64,000 bases of DNA from Leptidea sinapis (lineage: Eukaryota > Arthropoda > Insecta > Lepidoptera > Pieridae), in NCBI RefSeq assembly GCF_905404315.1, contig NC_066292.1, forward strand, positions 8,184,001-8,248,000. The letters are read 5' to 3'. The position numbers were made by a program, and so were the translations under genes. Within the stretch, counting starts at the first letter, position 1, and each line of letters opens with the position of its first letter. A model generated the notes under the pieces. That model searched no databases and was not told where the DNA came from. It worked only from the letters and a program-made list of their open reading frames with translations. Below, piece after piece: positions 45,441 through 57,650 of this stretch.

Positions 45441-46370
45441 AGAACTTCGAGTTAGATTATGTGAAGCACTTGTACTATCAAAGCTTAATTACTGTGACGT
45501 GGTGTATGGGCCAAGATTACTATAGCAAAACAAAATGCAACAACGGGTGCGAAATGCATGCGCTCGATTCGTGTTGGCATATACCGCTCAGGCAGCACAT
45601 CACTCCATATTTAAAAGAAGCCAATTTACTAAATATGGAACGTCGGAGGCGTCTGCACTTAGCAACGTTACTTTTCGGTATCGTAAATAAATATAAACAC
45701 CTCTTTACTTATTTAATAAACTTGAATGGCTAGGGAAACGCAATGCAAGTAATCTGCCTCACAGATATAAGCAGTGACCCGGCATCACTCAACAGCGTGC
45801 AGGGGTAGTTTTCGATACAGTGCTACTAAGTGTTAAAAAAATTTAACGCCACCAATTAACCGACTTCTTCTGCATTTATCACGGAGAGTGTTCCGAAGAG
45901 CTGTTTCACCTCGTTCCGCCGCCGAATTCCACCTTCGCACAACACGCCACAAATTAGGATATCATCCCCACCATCTGGATGTGTGGCATTCGTCCACAGT
46001 GCAAAGTGTCAGGAACTTTATTCCACGTACAACAAAGCTGTGGAATGAGCTTCCTTGTGCGGTGTTTCCGGGACGATACGACATGAGTACCTTCAAAGTA
46101 CGTACCTTCTTTAAAGGCCAGGAACGCTCCTGTGATCCTATATGAGATTGCAAGAGAATGTAGGCGGCGGTGATCACTTAACATCAGGAAAATTAATAGA
46201 TATTAGTATAAAAAAAGAAATTTTAAAATAAAATACTGAATGGGGGTTTAAGTATTTTTATGGATTTTTTTTTATTTTATAGAAAATTTATATTGTAAAA
46301 TAATTTTGAAAAATAATTAACATAAATTGACCCTTACGCTCGTTTGGTCTCCTCTTCCATAATAAAAATG
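45441..46370 (+). mobile_element. LINE 3' half, interrupted
   Basis: 45441-45740 reads a post-RT block (QHITPYLKEANLLNMERRRR, LHLATLLFGIVNKYK). 45880-46140 reads [20 protein letters not shown] and then [20 protein letters not shown]. The 3' UTR is split by an AT-rich insertion at about 46190-46331 and resumes ACGCTCGTTTGGTCTCC. This is the longest C-terminal copy of the family in the window. Confidence 0.7.
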
Positions 46371-47021
46371 AATATTATGATTCAATATATCTAGTTATAA
46401 AACATTACCTTTCAAATGAATTTACTTTTAAGCTTGGACTTTAAGACCGGTTTTATGTTCTGGAATTGAAACATCGACCTATCGCTAGCAGAGCTCGAGA
46501 CGTGCAAACAACCGCATTAGATTACATTTAGATATTCATTTCCTTCCTTTGACATTTGAATAAAATCAATACATTCAAGAAGTTTACCACATCTTTGAGT
46601 TAAGTAGCTAGTCTTCAGATGTAAATCACAGTTGGTATTCGGTATACAAGAGTTTAAACTTTCAAACCACAAACAAAGAATGAAAGTTCATAATGAGCGG
46701 GGAGGCGGTCGCCATTCAGCCTTATAACATAAATAAAGACTTTATTTGGGGGAAACGCGAACAAAATCTTTTATTTTAACTGCTTTTTAATGGACTTACT
46801 TTGTTATTATTTCTAATTAAGGTGCTTTCTTTATTTTATTATAATTGTCATTTTATATGCGTTAGCAAGTGTTGGTAAGGTTGTGGTATAGATCTCCTCC
46901 TGTATCTGTGTACCTGTGTAGTTGTGTAACCAAGCGTAACAAAATATCAACTATTAAACTCTAAATAAATAAACTCTACTAATAAACTCATTCTGTAGCT
47001 GTCACATATAATAAAGTTACC

Positions 47022-47352
47022 ATGTTTTTTTATGAAAATAAGGGACGAGACGAGCAGGACGTTCAGCTGATGGTAATTGATACACCCTACCCATTACAAT
47101 GCAGTGCCGCTCAGAGGATTTAGGAAAAACCCAAAAATTCTGAGCGGTACTACAATTGCACCCGTTAACTTGAGACATAAGATGTAAAGTCTCATTTGCC
47201 CAGTAATTTCACTAGCTACGGCGCCCTTCAGACCTAAACACAATAAACATTATTATATTACACATTACTGCTTCACGGCAGAAATAGGCACCGTTGTGGT
47301 ACCCATACTCTAGCCGGCATCCTGTCACTAGGGAGCCTCTCACTAGTAAAAA
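47022..47352 (-). mobile_element. 310-bp SINE-like repeat, full length
   Basis: From TTTTTTTATGAAAATAAGGG to GGGAGCCTCTCACTAGT. It contains a small extra insertion (AAACATTATTATATTACACA) at 47246-47266. Both hairpin arms are present. Confidence 0.75.
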
Positions 47353-48342
47353 TAATAGTTTAATACATTTTGTGAAATGACAAACCTCTGTCAAAGAATA
47401 CTGAACTAAAATGTTGAAAATACTGTGTTAATATAGAGTGAAATCTGTATTATAGTGGAAATATTGTATAGAAAAGTTTTAGAAATAGAAAATACTTGAC
47501 AATTTGATCAACACCGCATATTAATTTTTATTTTATTAATTTGTTTTAAAAAACTGTGTTAAACGAGTAATTAATTAATTTGTTTCCCCACAGTATGAAT
47601 ATGCAACCGAATACTTTCGACTGATAAAAATATAAACTTGATTGAATAAATGTATTACAATTATTGACAAGACGGCAGATGTAATCAACTTTAATTTATC
47701 CGAAAATTTAATAATAAACTATTGGTTAAACTTGTAATAAACCCTATTAATATCCAGTCACGAATTAATAAATAGACCCCCGTTCGACCCCTGGCGCTGC
47801 CATCCAAGTGATTAGCGATACTAACAATGCCGCCCCGCTCCGGCCGTGCCAATTGTTCACGACACCTATTATTTACTGCCCGACCTCTCAACCTAAATTC
47901 AACTTTATAGCAATTAGTTAAAATTGAAATTTGTTAAAGGCTCGATTCTAAACTTTGATATTCGATGGAGTAACTTTAAATCGGCGGGTGGTAACAATAA
48001 AACCAATTGTTGGGTAACTCTATTATTTGATAATTCATGTGATTTTAGACTCAATTGCGTCATGATAGGGTTTTCATTTGTGCGTGGGTACTTGGTCGCG
48101 AAAATTCATTTGATTGAAGAATTAGTAGTGCAATGCAATCATACTGTGTCTGGTTCAGGGCTGACACTGGAGCGTGAGTAATTTGAATTTGTTTTGTTCA
48201 GTTATTATGAAAGATCTTTGATAATTCATTCGAAAAAAACTAATCTCTGAGGTTAGTTTGGAGTTGTTTGTGTTTAAGTGAGCGTGTGTGAGAATTAATA
48301 TTTCTTGTATATTAGATGTTTAAAGTTTTTTTTTATAATTTT
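47353..48342. other. dmrt99B intron 3, no gene seen, one GC-rich patch
   Basis: 47770-47890 is GC-rich (CCCTGGCGCTGCCATCCAAG, GCCGCCCCGCTCCGGCCG) in an otherwise AT-rich stretch and is not a window repeat. An 85-codon open frame at 47924-48181 has no recognised features. Confidence 0.35.
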
Positions 48343-48645
48343 TTTAATGACAGAAAGGTACGAGACGTGTAGGACGTCCAGCTGATGGTAATTGATACGC
48401 CCTGCCTAGAACAATGTGCCGCTCAGGATTCTTGAAAAACCCAAAAAATTCGGAGCGGCATTACAGTTGTGCTCGTCACCTTGAGACATAAGATGCTAAG
48501 TCTCAATTGCCCAGTAATTTCACAGAAGCACTATAATGCTTATACATAGGAATGTATGATTTCTGCCGGCAGACTTAGACATCGTGGTGGCACCCATAAC
48601 CTAGCCAGTATCCTATGCAAAGGAGCCTCCGACTGGTGCAAATAT
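48343..48645 (-). mobile_element. 310-bp SINE-like repeat
   Basis: GACGTCCAGCTGATGG through GCAAAGGAGCCTCCGACTGG, with both hairpin arms and several small changes in the head-side third. Confidence 0.75.
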
Positions 48646-48954
48646 TTACGAAGCATACATAAGCTTAATAGTTTTTATTATAAGCCATGATTGAGATTAA
48701 AAAAAACATACCGTCGAATCGAGAACTTCTTCCTTTTTTGAAGTCGGTTTAAAAGGTAGTTATGAAAGGTAACCCAAGCGGCATCACACCACTATCTGGT
48801 TTTATATTATGATGTCATTTGGAGCACAGCAGATAATGGTATAGTAACATGCAGTTCGCACTCTCATGAGTTACCATTATTCATAGTTTTAACCACCACA
48901 TGGTTTTAATGCTTTTTCAAGCGACTGATATTAGTTGAACCATTATTAACTATC

Positions 48955-49349
48955 CAAAGAAATATTGTAAATGTAAATGTTAGTTTGTTTGTTACGCTTT
49001 CATGACTAAACCACTGAATCAATGTTAATGATATTTATTTCAGAGCAGACAAGAGTTTGGGAAAGGATATAGGCTACCTTTTATCGCGAAAAAGAGGCTT
49101 CACGGGGTTGAAATAGGGGGTGGAGGTTTGAATAAAAGTTCATCAATATCGAAGATAACACCATGAAACTTTTAAATATTTGTTTAATATTTCTGTGTTA
49201 CGTGAAAAAGGGGGAGGAAAATTCTATAGTTGGTACCTAATAAAAATGTATTAACCACAGCAGTTTGTAGTGTATTACTTACGAAGACAAATAAAAAATG
49301 ATGCCCAAAATAAATATTGCAAGCGCACGAAGTCGCGGGTAAAAGCTAG
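48955..49349 (+). mobile_element. Helitron-like non-autonomous element
   Basis: It ends GCGCACGAAGTCGCGGGTAA, then AAGCTAG, followed by T. The 5' part shares TTTGTTTGTTACGCTTTCA with the reverse complement of 25950-26000. The exact 5' end is not clear. Confidence 0.65.
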
Positions 49350-49744
49350 TAGAGAATAATATTGAGGTAGAATTAAAATAAAGTTATTTTTAATATTATT
49401 TAGTCAGTGAATTTTGTATGGCGATATAACGAAATCCCCATGCTTGAAAATTATTTTGTACTTTTTAAGTATATCTCTATTTGTAAGTATGAAATAGCAT
49501 TCAAAATACTTTTATTTAAAATTACTTAATTTCTTTTTGTAACGTATTGAATTATACTTGATTTATTCTGCTGATCCTGGATAGGATATAAAGTTTTGTA
49601 TTGTGATCGGTCCTTGATACGTGCACGAATTTCAAGTAAATCAGACGGCTTGAAGAAACTGGCGTTGAAAATTATGTTCAAAAATTCCGTCATGTACATA
49701 GATATATGTACAGATATAAACAAAGCTGATATAAATAGCATATA

Positions 49745-49900
49745 TACAAGAAACAAAATTTTAAATAAATTTTTTATGAACGATGTAGGACTCGAACCCA
49801 CGACCTCTCGCGTTCCATGCGAGTGCTTTTCCAATTGAGCTATCAGTTCGAGTGACGTATCGTCATAGAATTTTGTTTTCAAAATTGATTTGTGTATTAA
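49745..49900. mobile_element. tRNA-like sequence flanked by inverted AT-rich arms
   Basis: The minus strand has TAGCTCAATTGGAAAAGC (A box), a CTCGC/GCGAG stem with a seven-base loop reading GGA at the anticodon position, and GTGGGTTCGAGTCCTAC (T arm). The acceptor stem pairs poorly and there is no proper Ser-type variable arm, so it is not a credible tRNA gene. The AT-rich arms invert each other, as at 31925-32208. Confidence 0.55.
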
Positions 49901-50454
49901 TCCTAGAAGTGAGGGTTATCACTTTAACAACATATTGTAAAGCATATATAATCAGAGAAATAAAGAAAATTAAAGATGCATATGTAATTATAAATATTAT
50001 TTATCCTAGTTATAAGTGTGAAGTAGCAGCCCTGAGTGTAAGAAGCCTCTGTATTTAATATATCACGTAACAGGATTACCGTGCACTCTGCGCTCAGACA
50101 AACAAACAATAAATTATTCATTACTGTGATTTACTCTCACCATATGCTCGGGAATTGTTAATATAGAATAAATTCAATAAGACAAAAAATACGAGTTGCA
50201 CTCCGGGAGTGCCGGCATTGAATAACATTGATAACTTGAACATTAACGTTGTACATTTTTGAATATTTTGGAATGGTTAGGGAGTAATTTCGCACGAATT
50301 ATAGATATAATTAGATATTTATCAGAATAAAAGTACTAGTATTTATATTACATAAAAAAATTAACACTTTAGAACTGCTACAATTATTTTACATTAAAAA
50401 GTTTATCTCTCAGAAAAATCAACTTTCATCCATAATACACTGTAAAAATATTTC

Positions 50455-50530
50455 ATGGCTGAGATTCGATCCCTCGAGCTCGCGGTGTTTCGGCTTCGTA
50501 ATCACAATGCTTCAACCACTGGTCCAATGA
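50455..50530 (-). other. tRNA-like sequence, degenerate
   Basis: The minus strand shows CTGGACCAGTGGTTGAAGC, an A-box-like start, and GAGGGATCGAATCTCAG, a T-arm-like end. Likely a SINE head or tRNA pseudogene. Confidence 0.4.
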
Positions 50531-50824
50531 CCGAATGTTTAATAAGTTGAAATATCGCAACTATACTTTTTTTAAAACTACATATAAATCTTTCATCCAT
50601 AATTTCAACGACTGTCTGTAAGTGGGTCATTTCTATACTAATAAATGGAGTGGCATTTTTTTCCTTCGGTTGTATTGTAAAAACTGCTGACCCGGTCGAT
50701 ATATTGCTCATCACTTCTGGTATAATCTTGTGATGTAGTGTAAACACACTGCATTTAGAAATTAGGAGAAGGTTTTAGTATATGTTTGTTGGTGATTTCT
50801 TATCGGGAACCTATATTTTTGTCA

Positions 50825-51330
50825 CTTAGATAAAAGGCATTTACTTTCTCAAAATTGATTCCTTTAGAATTCTTTTTGATGTCACTTCTGATAACTACTA
50901 GATACTACTACCGCTTCGGAAACAAATAACGCTCTGAGTGAGAAGAAGCGGCGAAGAAACACTCCCAGCATTTTTTTTTGCGCTCTTTTCAATAAAAATA
51001 TACAATATTGTACAGTCATCTCTATCGCTATAAAATAATCACAATCTAGTCCCAGGCTGTCCGATTAGATATTCAGCAGTGGAGAATAGGATTTACGACA
51101 GAGCCATTTTTTTTATAAAACATTTAAATTTATTTATAGATAATGCCTGAACAGTGGCTGGGACTTTATTATAGAAGTGTATACATTTACCCTTAAAGCT
51201 CTTATGTATCTTATGAAGCCTACTAGAATCAGTCACAAGCAATCCCTTATTTCTAGTGTTATAATAATGAAATATATATCTATATATTCGCAATACAAAT
51301 ACGTCAGTCAGTGACACTTCATTACATATG
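50825..51330 (-). mobile_element. LINE 3' end
   Basis: The minus-strand frame 51317-51093 contains FHYYNTRNKGLLVTDSSRLH and IHFYNKVPATVQALSINKF, a typical non-LTR retrotransposon C-terminus. The 3' UTR extends to about 50830 and matches 58298-58450 and 15195-15370. Confidence 0.7.
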
Positions 51331-51369
51331 ACAATAATTCATACAATGAGAAGGCGCGGGGTACTTAAC

Positions 51370-51400
51370 TTGTATGGCAAAACAACGCTTGCCGGGTCAG
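51370..51400 (+). mobile_element. Helitron 3' end scrap
   Basis: GGCAAAACAACGCTTGCC then GGGTCAGCAG, a mutated Helitron terminus. Confidence 0.4.
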
Positions 51401-51486
51401 CAGTTCTACTTGATTATTTATTTATTTAAACCCACTTCTGAAGTTATATATTCATAGTTACTATCTAATATGTTGCTAGAAGAAGA

Positions 51487-52086
51487 ATGCTAACATTCCT
51501 ACCGGAAGACGCAGTGTTGTTAGGCCCCCCAAAAAATGTACCGATGATCTGGTCAGATCCGTCCAACTGGCGCCCCATTGCCATTACCTCCATTTTCTCC
51601 AAAGTAATGGAGTCGATCATCAACCGCCAGCTCTTGGGATACCTAGAGGGACACCAGCTGATCAGCGACTGCCAGTACGGTTTCCGTCAGTGTCGCTCAG
51701 TTGGTGATCTTCTTGCATACCTCACCCATAAATGGGCGCAAGCGGTTGAGTCGAAGGGAGAGGCGTTGGCCGTGAGTTTGGACATAGCGAAGGCCTTCAA
51801 TCGGGTGTGGCATAAAGCGCTTATAGCGAAACTGCCATTCTATTGGCTTCCCGAGAAGTTGTGCAAACGGGTCACTAGCTTTTTGGCTGATCGGAGCATC
51901 AAGGTTGTTATCAACGGTGCATGCTCCGACTTAAAACCCATAAACGTTGGTGTCCCGCAAGGCTGCGTGCTATCCCCTACGCTGTTTCTTCTGCATATCA
52001 ATGATATGCTGCAAATCAGCAATATTCATTGCTATGCAGACGACAGCACAGGGTATGCTTCCTCCTCCTTCCTTATCTCGTTGTAA
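51487..52086 (+). pseudogene. LINE reverse-transcriptase fragment fused to an RTE scrap
   Basis: From about 51556 the 199-codon frame reads a Jockey/CR1-type reverse transcriptase: SNWRPIAITSIFSKVMESII, YGFRQCRSVGDLL, SLDIAKAFNRVWHKAL (first catalytic Asp), GVPQGCVLSP and CYADDSTG (catalytic Asp pair). It stops at the end of the palm. Codons 1-22 are an out-of-frame piece of an RTE element terminus (CTACCGGAAGACGCAGTGTT is shared with 1395-1411). The frame ends at a palindrome at 52075-52108. It lacks endonuclease, thumb and C-terminus, so it is not active. Confidence 0.75.
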
Positions 52087-52108
52087 GCAAATATGCTTAC
52101 AACGAGAT
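52075..52108. repeat. Perfect 15-bp stem palindrome
   Basis: ATCTCGTTGTAAGCA, then AATA, then the exact inverse. It lies where the reverse-transcriptase frame ends and starts the element of 52090-53612. Confidence 0.8.
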
Positions 52109-52206
52109 GTGTCGGGGTGACAGACGTCCCTTCTGTTCATGTTCCGTCAACAGAACAGTATAGATTTGGACTTTACATACAATGCAAAATTATAACCAAA
52201 GTGAAT

Positions 52207-52830
52207 AAAACGGCCAAGTGCGAGTTGGACTCGAGGACTAACAGAAGTTCTTGTAGTTCGTTGGAACTTTGATCAATGTATTAATAATAGTGTATTGTTT
52301 TCAAGTTATGGATAATACAATACGAAAACTTACTATATCTCGCTCAAACCAGTTTTCGGTGGAAGTTTGCATGATTAATTTACATCATATATCTATTTTT
52401 TAGTTTTATCATTCTCTTATTTTAGATGTTTCAGGGGGTGGAGGGACATATATTTTATCACTTCGGAAGTGTCTCTCACGACTAAACTATTCAGTTTAGA
52501 AAAAAAATATATTAGAAACCTCAATATCATTTTTGATAGATGGGTACACGAATGGGTTTAATGAAAAAAAAATAATTTCAGTTTCAGTTCTAAGTATAGG
52601 GAACCATGAAAATTTATTGTTTTTTCTATTTTTTGTGTGAAAATTTAAATGCAGTTCACAGAATACATCTACTTACCGAGTTTTATCGGTATAGTTCTTA
52701 TTGTTTCGGAAAAAAAGTGGCTGTGATACGGACGGACAGACAGAGAGACATGACGAATCTATATGGGTTCCGGTTTTAATAAAGCAACAATACTTATTTT
52801 CAGTTTTGTGTGTCGGTTTTTTTGTGTCTA
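52207..52830 (+). repeat. GGCCAAGTGCGAG repeat, degenerate
   Basis: It begins AAAACGGCCAAGTGCGAGTT and ends with GGACGGACAGACAGAGAGAC near 52728-52750. I recall this arrangement from a very common insect repeat. An inverted scrap lies at 30065-30140. Confidence 0.5.
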
Positions 52831-52869
52831 AGTTGCGAGTACGTAGAAGCCATTTACTGTATCTGTACC

Positions 52870-53115
52870 TAATTATTTATACCACATAAAAATACAATTA
52901 TTGTTCATTTTATTATGATATAAGAGCGGGAAATCGGGCCGATGCCCACGTGATGGAACGTGGCGAGTCATTTGTCCACGAACATTCGCAACACCAGGGA
53001 CCAAGAATGGGTTGCCGGCCTTTAAGTTGGGAGTATGCTTGAAGTTCCCTAAGTCGTATCGGTTCGGGAAAACTGCAGCAGGTAATTGATTCCACAAAGT
53101 GGATATGCCAGCCAA
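52870..53115 (-). mobile_element. LINE C-terminal fragment
   Basis: The minus strand reads STLWNQLPAAVFPNRYDLGN, then FKHTPNLKAGNPFLVPGVA. This is another non-LTR retrotransposon C-terminus (LWN-LP motif), a different subfamily from 26219-26540. Confidence 0.6.
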
Positions 53116-53785
53116 GAAATTTCTTGCAAAACGCGCGGTTGTATAATACCTGACGTTAACAAGTTGCGGGTGGAATTTTGAATGTTGCGGAAATGTTTAG
53201 TGGTGGGGTTGGGCTGCTGGTATCAATCTGAATAACTGATTGATTTACATAAAACTTTATTAAGTAATATTTTGCATTTATTTTATTATAATTCATCTAC
53301 AATCTAGTTTTATGTTTGTAAATTTTAAATTTAATTGAAAGACTCATAGCATCGAGTACCGGTTTGCATCATGGGACAAAGGGAACAGAGTATTAAATAC
53401 AGTGCTAATTTCTAAATCATAAAAAAAATATTATAATAGCCCAAAGAAGCACAGTTGCTTTAGTGCCACAGACAACTAAATCTAGGTTCTACTTAATTAG
53501 TTTTCACTTTCACTTAATTCAGTTATAATTTTGCATTGTATGTAATGTCCTAATCTTTACTGTTCTCTTGACAGAACATGAACAGAAGTAACATCTCGTA
53601 GTAAGCAAATAATAACTAAACCACACTCACATTTTTGACAGAAAAAGTGAAAAGAAACCAAGTTATGTATGACGACGTAAACGATATTCTATGTGTCATC
53701 GTGTACTGGTTTAGCGCTCATAACTTAATGTAAAATAGCATGAAAACGAAATATATAAAATTTTACCGTACCAGATGTCTAAAAT

Positions 53786-54010
53786 GTGTTGTTAAACGGA
53801 GAGGTGATAAAACTGGTGGAATCTGCTTTATTTTTTGGCATTACTCTCGATTCCAAATTAAATACACAAAAAAGAGAAAAACCGTCTTCTAATCAATCGA
53901 TAAAAAATATCGATCAACCAGGAAAACAGGTTAAAATAATTTTTAATCTGGTTTTAGAAATATGTAGGTATTTTGGGATATCTGCTTATTATACAATCTA
54001 TAAATACAAG
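53786..54010 (+). mobile_element. LINE fragment (post-RT region)
   Basis: LNGEVIKLVESALFFGITLD, then SKLN, resembles the region after the reverse transcriptase palm in insect LINEs. The rest of the frame is degenerate. Confidence 0.5.
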
Positions 54011-54524
54011 GAATTGAAGTGATCAATACGTAATAGTACAGTCGCATACAACAGGCGTTATGTCACCAGCAGTCGTCAGTAAATTTGACCACAAAATGGC
54101 GGACGCAGAGCTATTGTGCTTCTGATTTATATACGCGTAGCACACAATACTGTCGCTGCATACAGCCTTTATTGCTGTTGTTAATTGTCGCCAAACCAAT
54201 GGCTTATACAGAATACCCGTACATTTCAAATAAGCTGGGACTTAAGTGAGAATTAATAATCTTATAACGACTGGGAAGATTTTCAAAAAATATTTATTAC
54301 TATGTAATTTTCTGATGGCCATTCATAATGTGTGATAAGCATTTAATTATTACAACATCTATCGCTTGAGTGGCCTGAAGTGTTTATTGATAAGTTTCCA
54401 GCCATCGATTTCCTTAATCATCATGTTATAATCTACTTTCTTTTAGTTTTATAAAACACTTATTTCACTTGGGCATTCGAAAATCGTGGTAAAATTTTCA
54501 AGATTCTATCAAGTTCGTCAAAAT

Positions 54525-54780
54525 GAAAATACCACCCGCATCATTTCTTGCCTTGCACAGCAACTTTGTGGAATCAATTACCAACTGCTGTTTTTGCGAC
54601 CCGATAGGACTTAGGGACCTACAAGAAAAGAGCATACTCCAACCTTAAAGGCCGGCAGCCCATCTCTTGAGACCTGTTGTTGCGGATGTCCATAGGCGGT
54701 TGCCTCACCACTCCGAATCCCGTGAGCCTATTGCTCGTTTGCCCCCTCTTACATGTTATATAAGAAGAGTAATTTCCTCC
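54525..54780 (+). mobile_element. LINE 3' end fragment
   Basis: CTTTGTGGAATCAATTACC, CTTAAAGGCCGGCAGCCC and CTTGAGACCTGTTGTTGCGG correspond to the LWN-LP through GRQP region of the same LINE type as 52870-53115, with frameshifts. Confidence 0.55.
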
Positions 54781-57200
54781 AATATTGTAAGGTATTGTGA
54801 TTGGGTTGTGATTACTTATCATCACATAGCTCCGAAGTTCATTTTTTCATTGGTAAACGGCACGCTGTCCAGCACGCAATCCAATTAACATTAGGTGGAA
54901 ACTCTCGCATCTTCATAATATTTAATTATACAGTACTTAAATTATGTTAAAATTAATTTTAAAACACAATTCAATGGGGCTTAAAACTACAATAATTTTT
55001 ATTTTGAGAGCATTTCTAAACGAATCATCCTAAAATGGTACATACACTTAAATAAATCTTAATTATTTTTATCTGAACATATTATATTTTAATAGAAAAT
55101 ATTGATTTATAAAAAATAACTATTAACTCTTAAACATTATATCTACATAATATACTTTTGAACAATACTTGAATCATAACTATAACTAAAACTATTTTTT
55201 TTCTTATAAAACAATCTTATATCCCTTTCATTGCCCACAAAAATATTCAAATGTAAATAAAAATACTATTTAAATACAATATAAAGCGCTCAATAAAGGC
55301 GCACACACAATACAAACAACTTCATACAATGAATCACAAATATACAACAGCAGATGTCTATTAAACACATTTCAATGCGACTGTACCTCGAGGGTACGAC
55401 GCTACCCGTCCCACTCCCACTCACATGTTTGTTATACCACCCTCTCCGTTGCACGTATAATGAGGCTCTAAATGTCCATAGTTTATTATAATATTGTTTG
55501 TATTGAATACATAATAGCGTATTATTTTAATGAAATTCTGTAGGTTGTATGTGAGGGCTTTTATTATGTTCTTTTTGTAGTTCTTTATTCGTTTGCGTTT
55601 TTATTGTATTATAAGATTTGATCGCTCGCTCTGTTTCTTAAGTTTCATGGAATTATCTCTGTTTATATAAGTTTTTGTGTTTTGTATTCAAAGTGGTATA
55701 TGATTTGAAATGTACGAGTTTAACCTTCAAATATTTTTCGTACTTTGGCTCAATGGACACTGATGCACGTTTTTAACATTTTAACCTTTATAATACGACG
55801 ATGGTATGTACAACAAAGCATTGAGGTTCATAATTCTTAAATGAACCGTATAACTCTGTTTCATTGTGTTAAATTATAGTTATATCTAATTCACTTAAGG
55901 CAGTATATGTCTTTATTATCGATGGTAAAATATTTACATAATACCTTTATTTATTTAAGGTATGTATGGATAAGATGCATCAATGCACCTACAGAAATCA
56001 ATAATTGTTGTTTTTTTTTATTAATTTCATTTCTTTTTTAACTTACTCGTGTAAGGCATTGCGTATTTAATGTTTGAGTATTTTAGTTACATAACTTTAC
56101 ATATTATTATAGAAATTTAAATTAATTTGTAAAAGGATGAAAATGTAGGTTCCTATGTGTTGATTTAAAAGAGTGGCAATGAGTTACTATCCACTCCTGT
56201 CTGAAAGTCTCGTTGTTTTCTTAATTTCATATTTTCACCTTCAGGGTTCTCTGTCTATACTTTAAGTTGAATTTCTGGGATTCCATTTTGATACCACCTT
56301 GCTCTAATTTTCATCCTTAGCACTCATCGCATGATCTCTTTAATTCCATGTTAGTTTGTGTTTTCTTGTCAGTTATCTAAGCATAGTTCTTTCTCTTATG
56401 TCTATGTTTCTAACCTTGTCATTTTTTTTAAAACCTAGGTGTATGTGTATGCACATACACTTACTCTTAAGGTTATAACCTTAAAAAGAAGTAGTTGGAA
56501 GTGTTAACTTAACAGAAGTTAATTGAAGTGTTAACGTTACTTTTAAATTTCTTAATGTTCTGGGCTTAGATCTACCATTGAGGTTTTAGCGCACTGGGCT
56601 GGATATAATAAAACAACAAATAGCTCTGTAATAAAATTGATTCCGATTGATTATTCGAAAGCTTTTGTTTCTTAAAATTTAGAATTAAATTATTTAAAAA
56701 TTACCTTTATTCTAAATCTTAATTTTAGGTATACCTAAAACTATACCAATAAAAATATTTGAGTTGATCTTAAGTCCGGTGACTGAAATCCAACCATGCT
56801 TGTCACATAATAAAAAAACAATACAAAACGTTTTATTAAAACCAATACTCACATTGAGTTGCTCCAACTAAGTACTCATACGATCCGTAATCGAATTCAT
56901 TCGAGTTGTGTTCCCTCCCCTCCCCTCCTCCCCCGCACACCTCCTCCACAAGCAGCCCCTGATCCTTAAAAAAACAATAAGGATCGACCATTAAATTCGC
57001 ACACACGAATGAGAACGTACCGGTTTCTAATTGCACGGAACACAATGAGGTGGCGCAGTTTCTTCCGTAATATTGTTGCTGTTCAAATTATTTTATTTTT
57101 TTTATTTCTTTGTTGATTTGCGTTTATAAGAAAAAAGTATTTGTACAATGAACATGAATCTGTTACATGGATGTTTATGTATGTTCTTCTTCTTAGTCGA
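54781..57200. other. dmrt99B intron 3, largely unique AT-rich sequence
   Basis: About 2.4 kb with little recognisable repeat content and no coding support. 55370-55460 and 56910-57045 are richer in C. 56160-56190 resembles a LINE 3' UTR scrap. The low repeat density compared with the rest of the intron is notable. Confidence 0.35.
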
Positions 57201-57211
57201 TTTCTTCATTT

Positions 57212-57650
57212 CTAAAGGTCATGTCCGTGCTTCAAAGTTTTCGTAACGTTGGTTACTAAAGCCTTCCACTCCTTTCGGTCCTCGGCTTTCCTTATTGCAG
57301 TCGTAAGTGATAGGCCAGTCAGTATCTTGATCTGGTCCAACCAGCGGCTGGGTGATCGTGTGCGTGGTCTTTTGCCTTCCACCTTGCCTTTGACTAGCAG
57401 TTTGCCTAAATTATTGGGAAGGGCAATTGCCCTTTGGCAAAATTGGCCAATTGGCCAAAATACCCCAAGATCTTTTGATAGCGAGGACAATCTAGTGCCA
57501 ATACAAAATTACTCCAGGATAGACTTGTTTGTTCTCTTAATCGTCCACGGTATGCGAAGCATCCTTCTCCAACACCATATCTCAAACGCGTTAATCTTTT
57601 TTATCTCTGCCGCTCGGATGGTCCACGCTTCAGATCCATAGAGTACGTAT
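57212..57650 (-). mobile_element. RTE-like LINE 3' end, antisense
   Basis: The minus strand reads an upstream block near 57640-57510 (SEAWTIRAAEIKKINAFEIW, WRRMLRIPWTIK). After a degenerate stretch it reads GKVEGKRPRTRSPSRWLDQI and KAEDRKEWKALVTNVTKT. This is an RTE-type C-terminus of a subfamily different from 43868-44075. Confidence 0.7.

Larger units (their letters stand above)
52090..53612. mobile_element. Element with about 100 bp terminal inverted repeats
   Basis: The left arm (TGCTTACAACGAGATG, CTTCTGTTCATGTTC, AACAGTATAGATTTGG, TACATACAATGCAAAATTAT) is inverted at 53515-53610. The interior is filled by other repeats: 52207-52830, which starts AAAACGGCCAAGTGCGAG and is a widespread insect repeat, and a LINE end at 52890-53110. 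No transposase is seen. Confidence 0.6.

Noticed and set aside
49777..49853. Functional tRNA (GGA anticodon position)
   Set aside because: The acceptor stem pairs poorly, the long variable arm expected for tRNA-Ser is absent, and it is part of a repeat seen also at 31925-32208.
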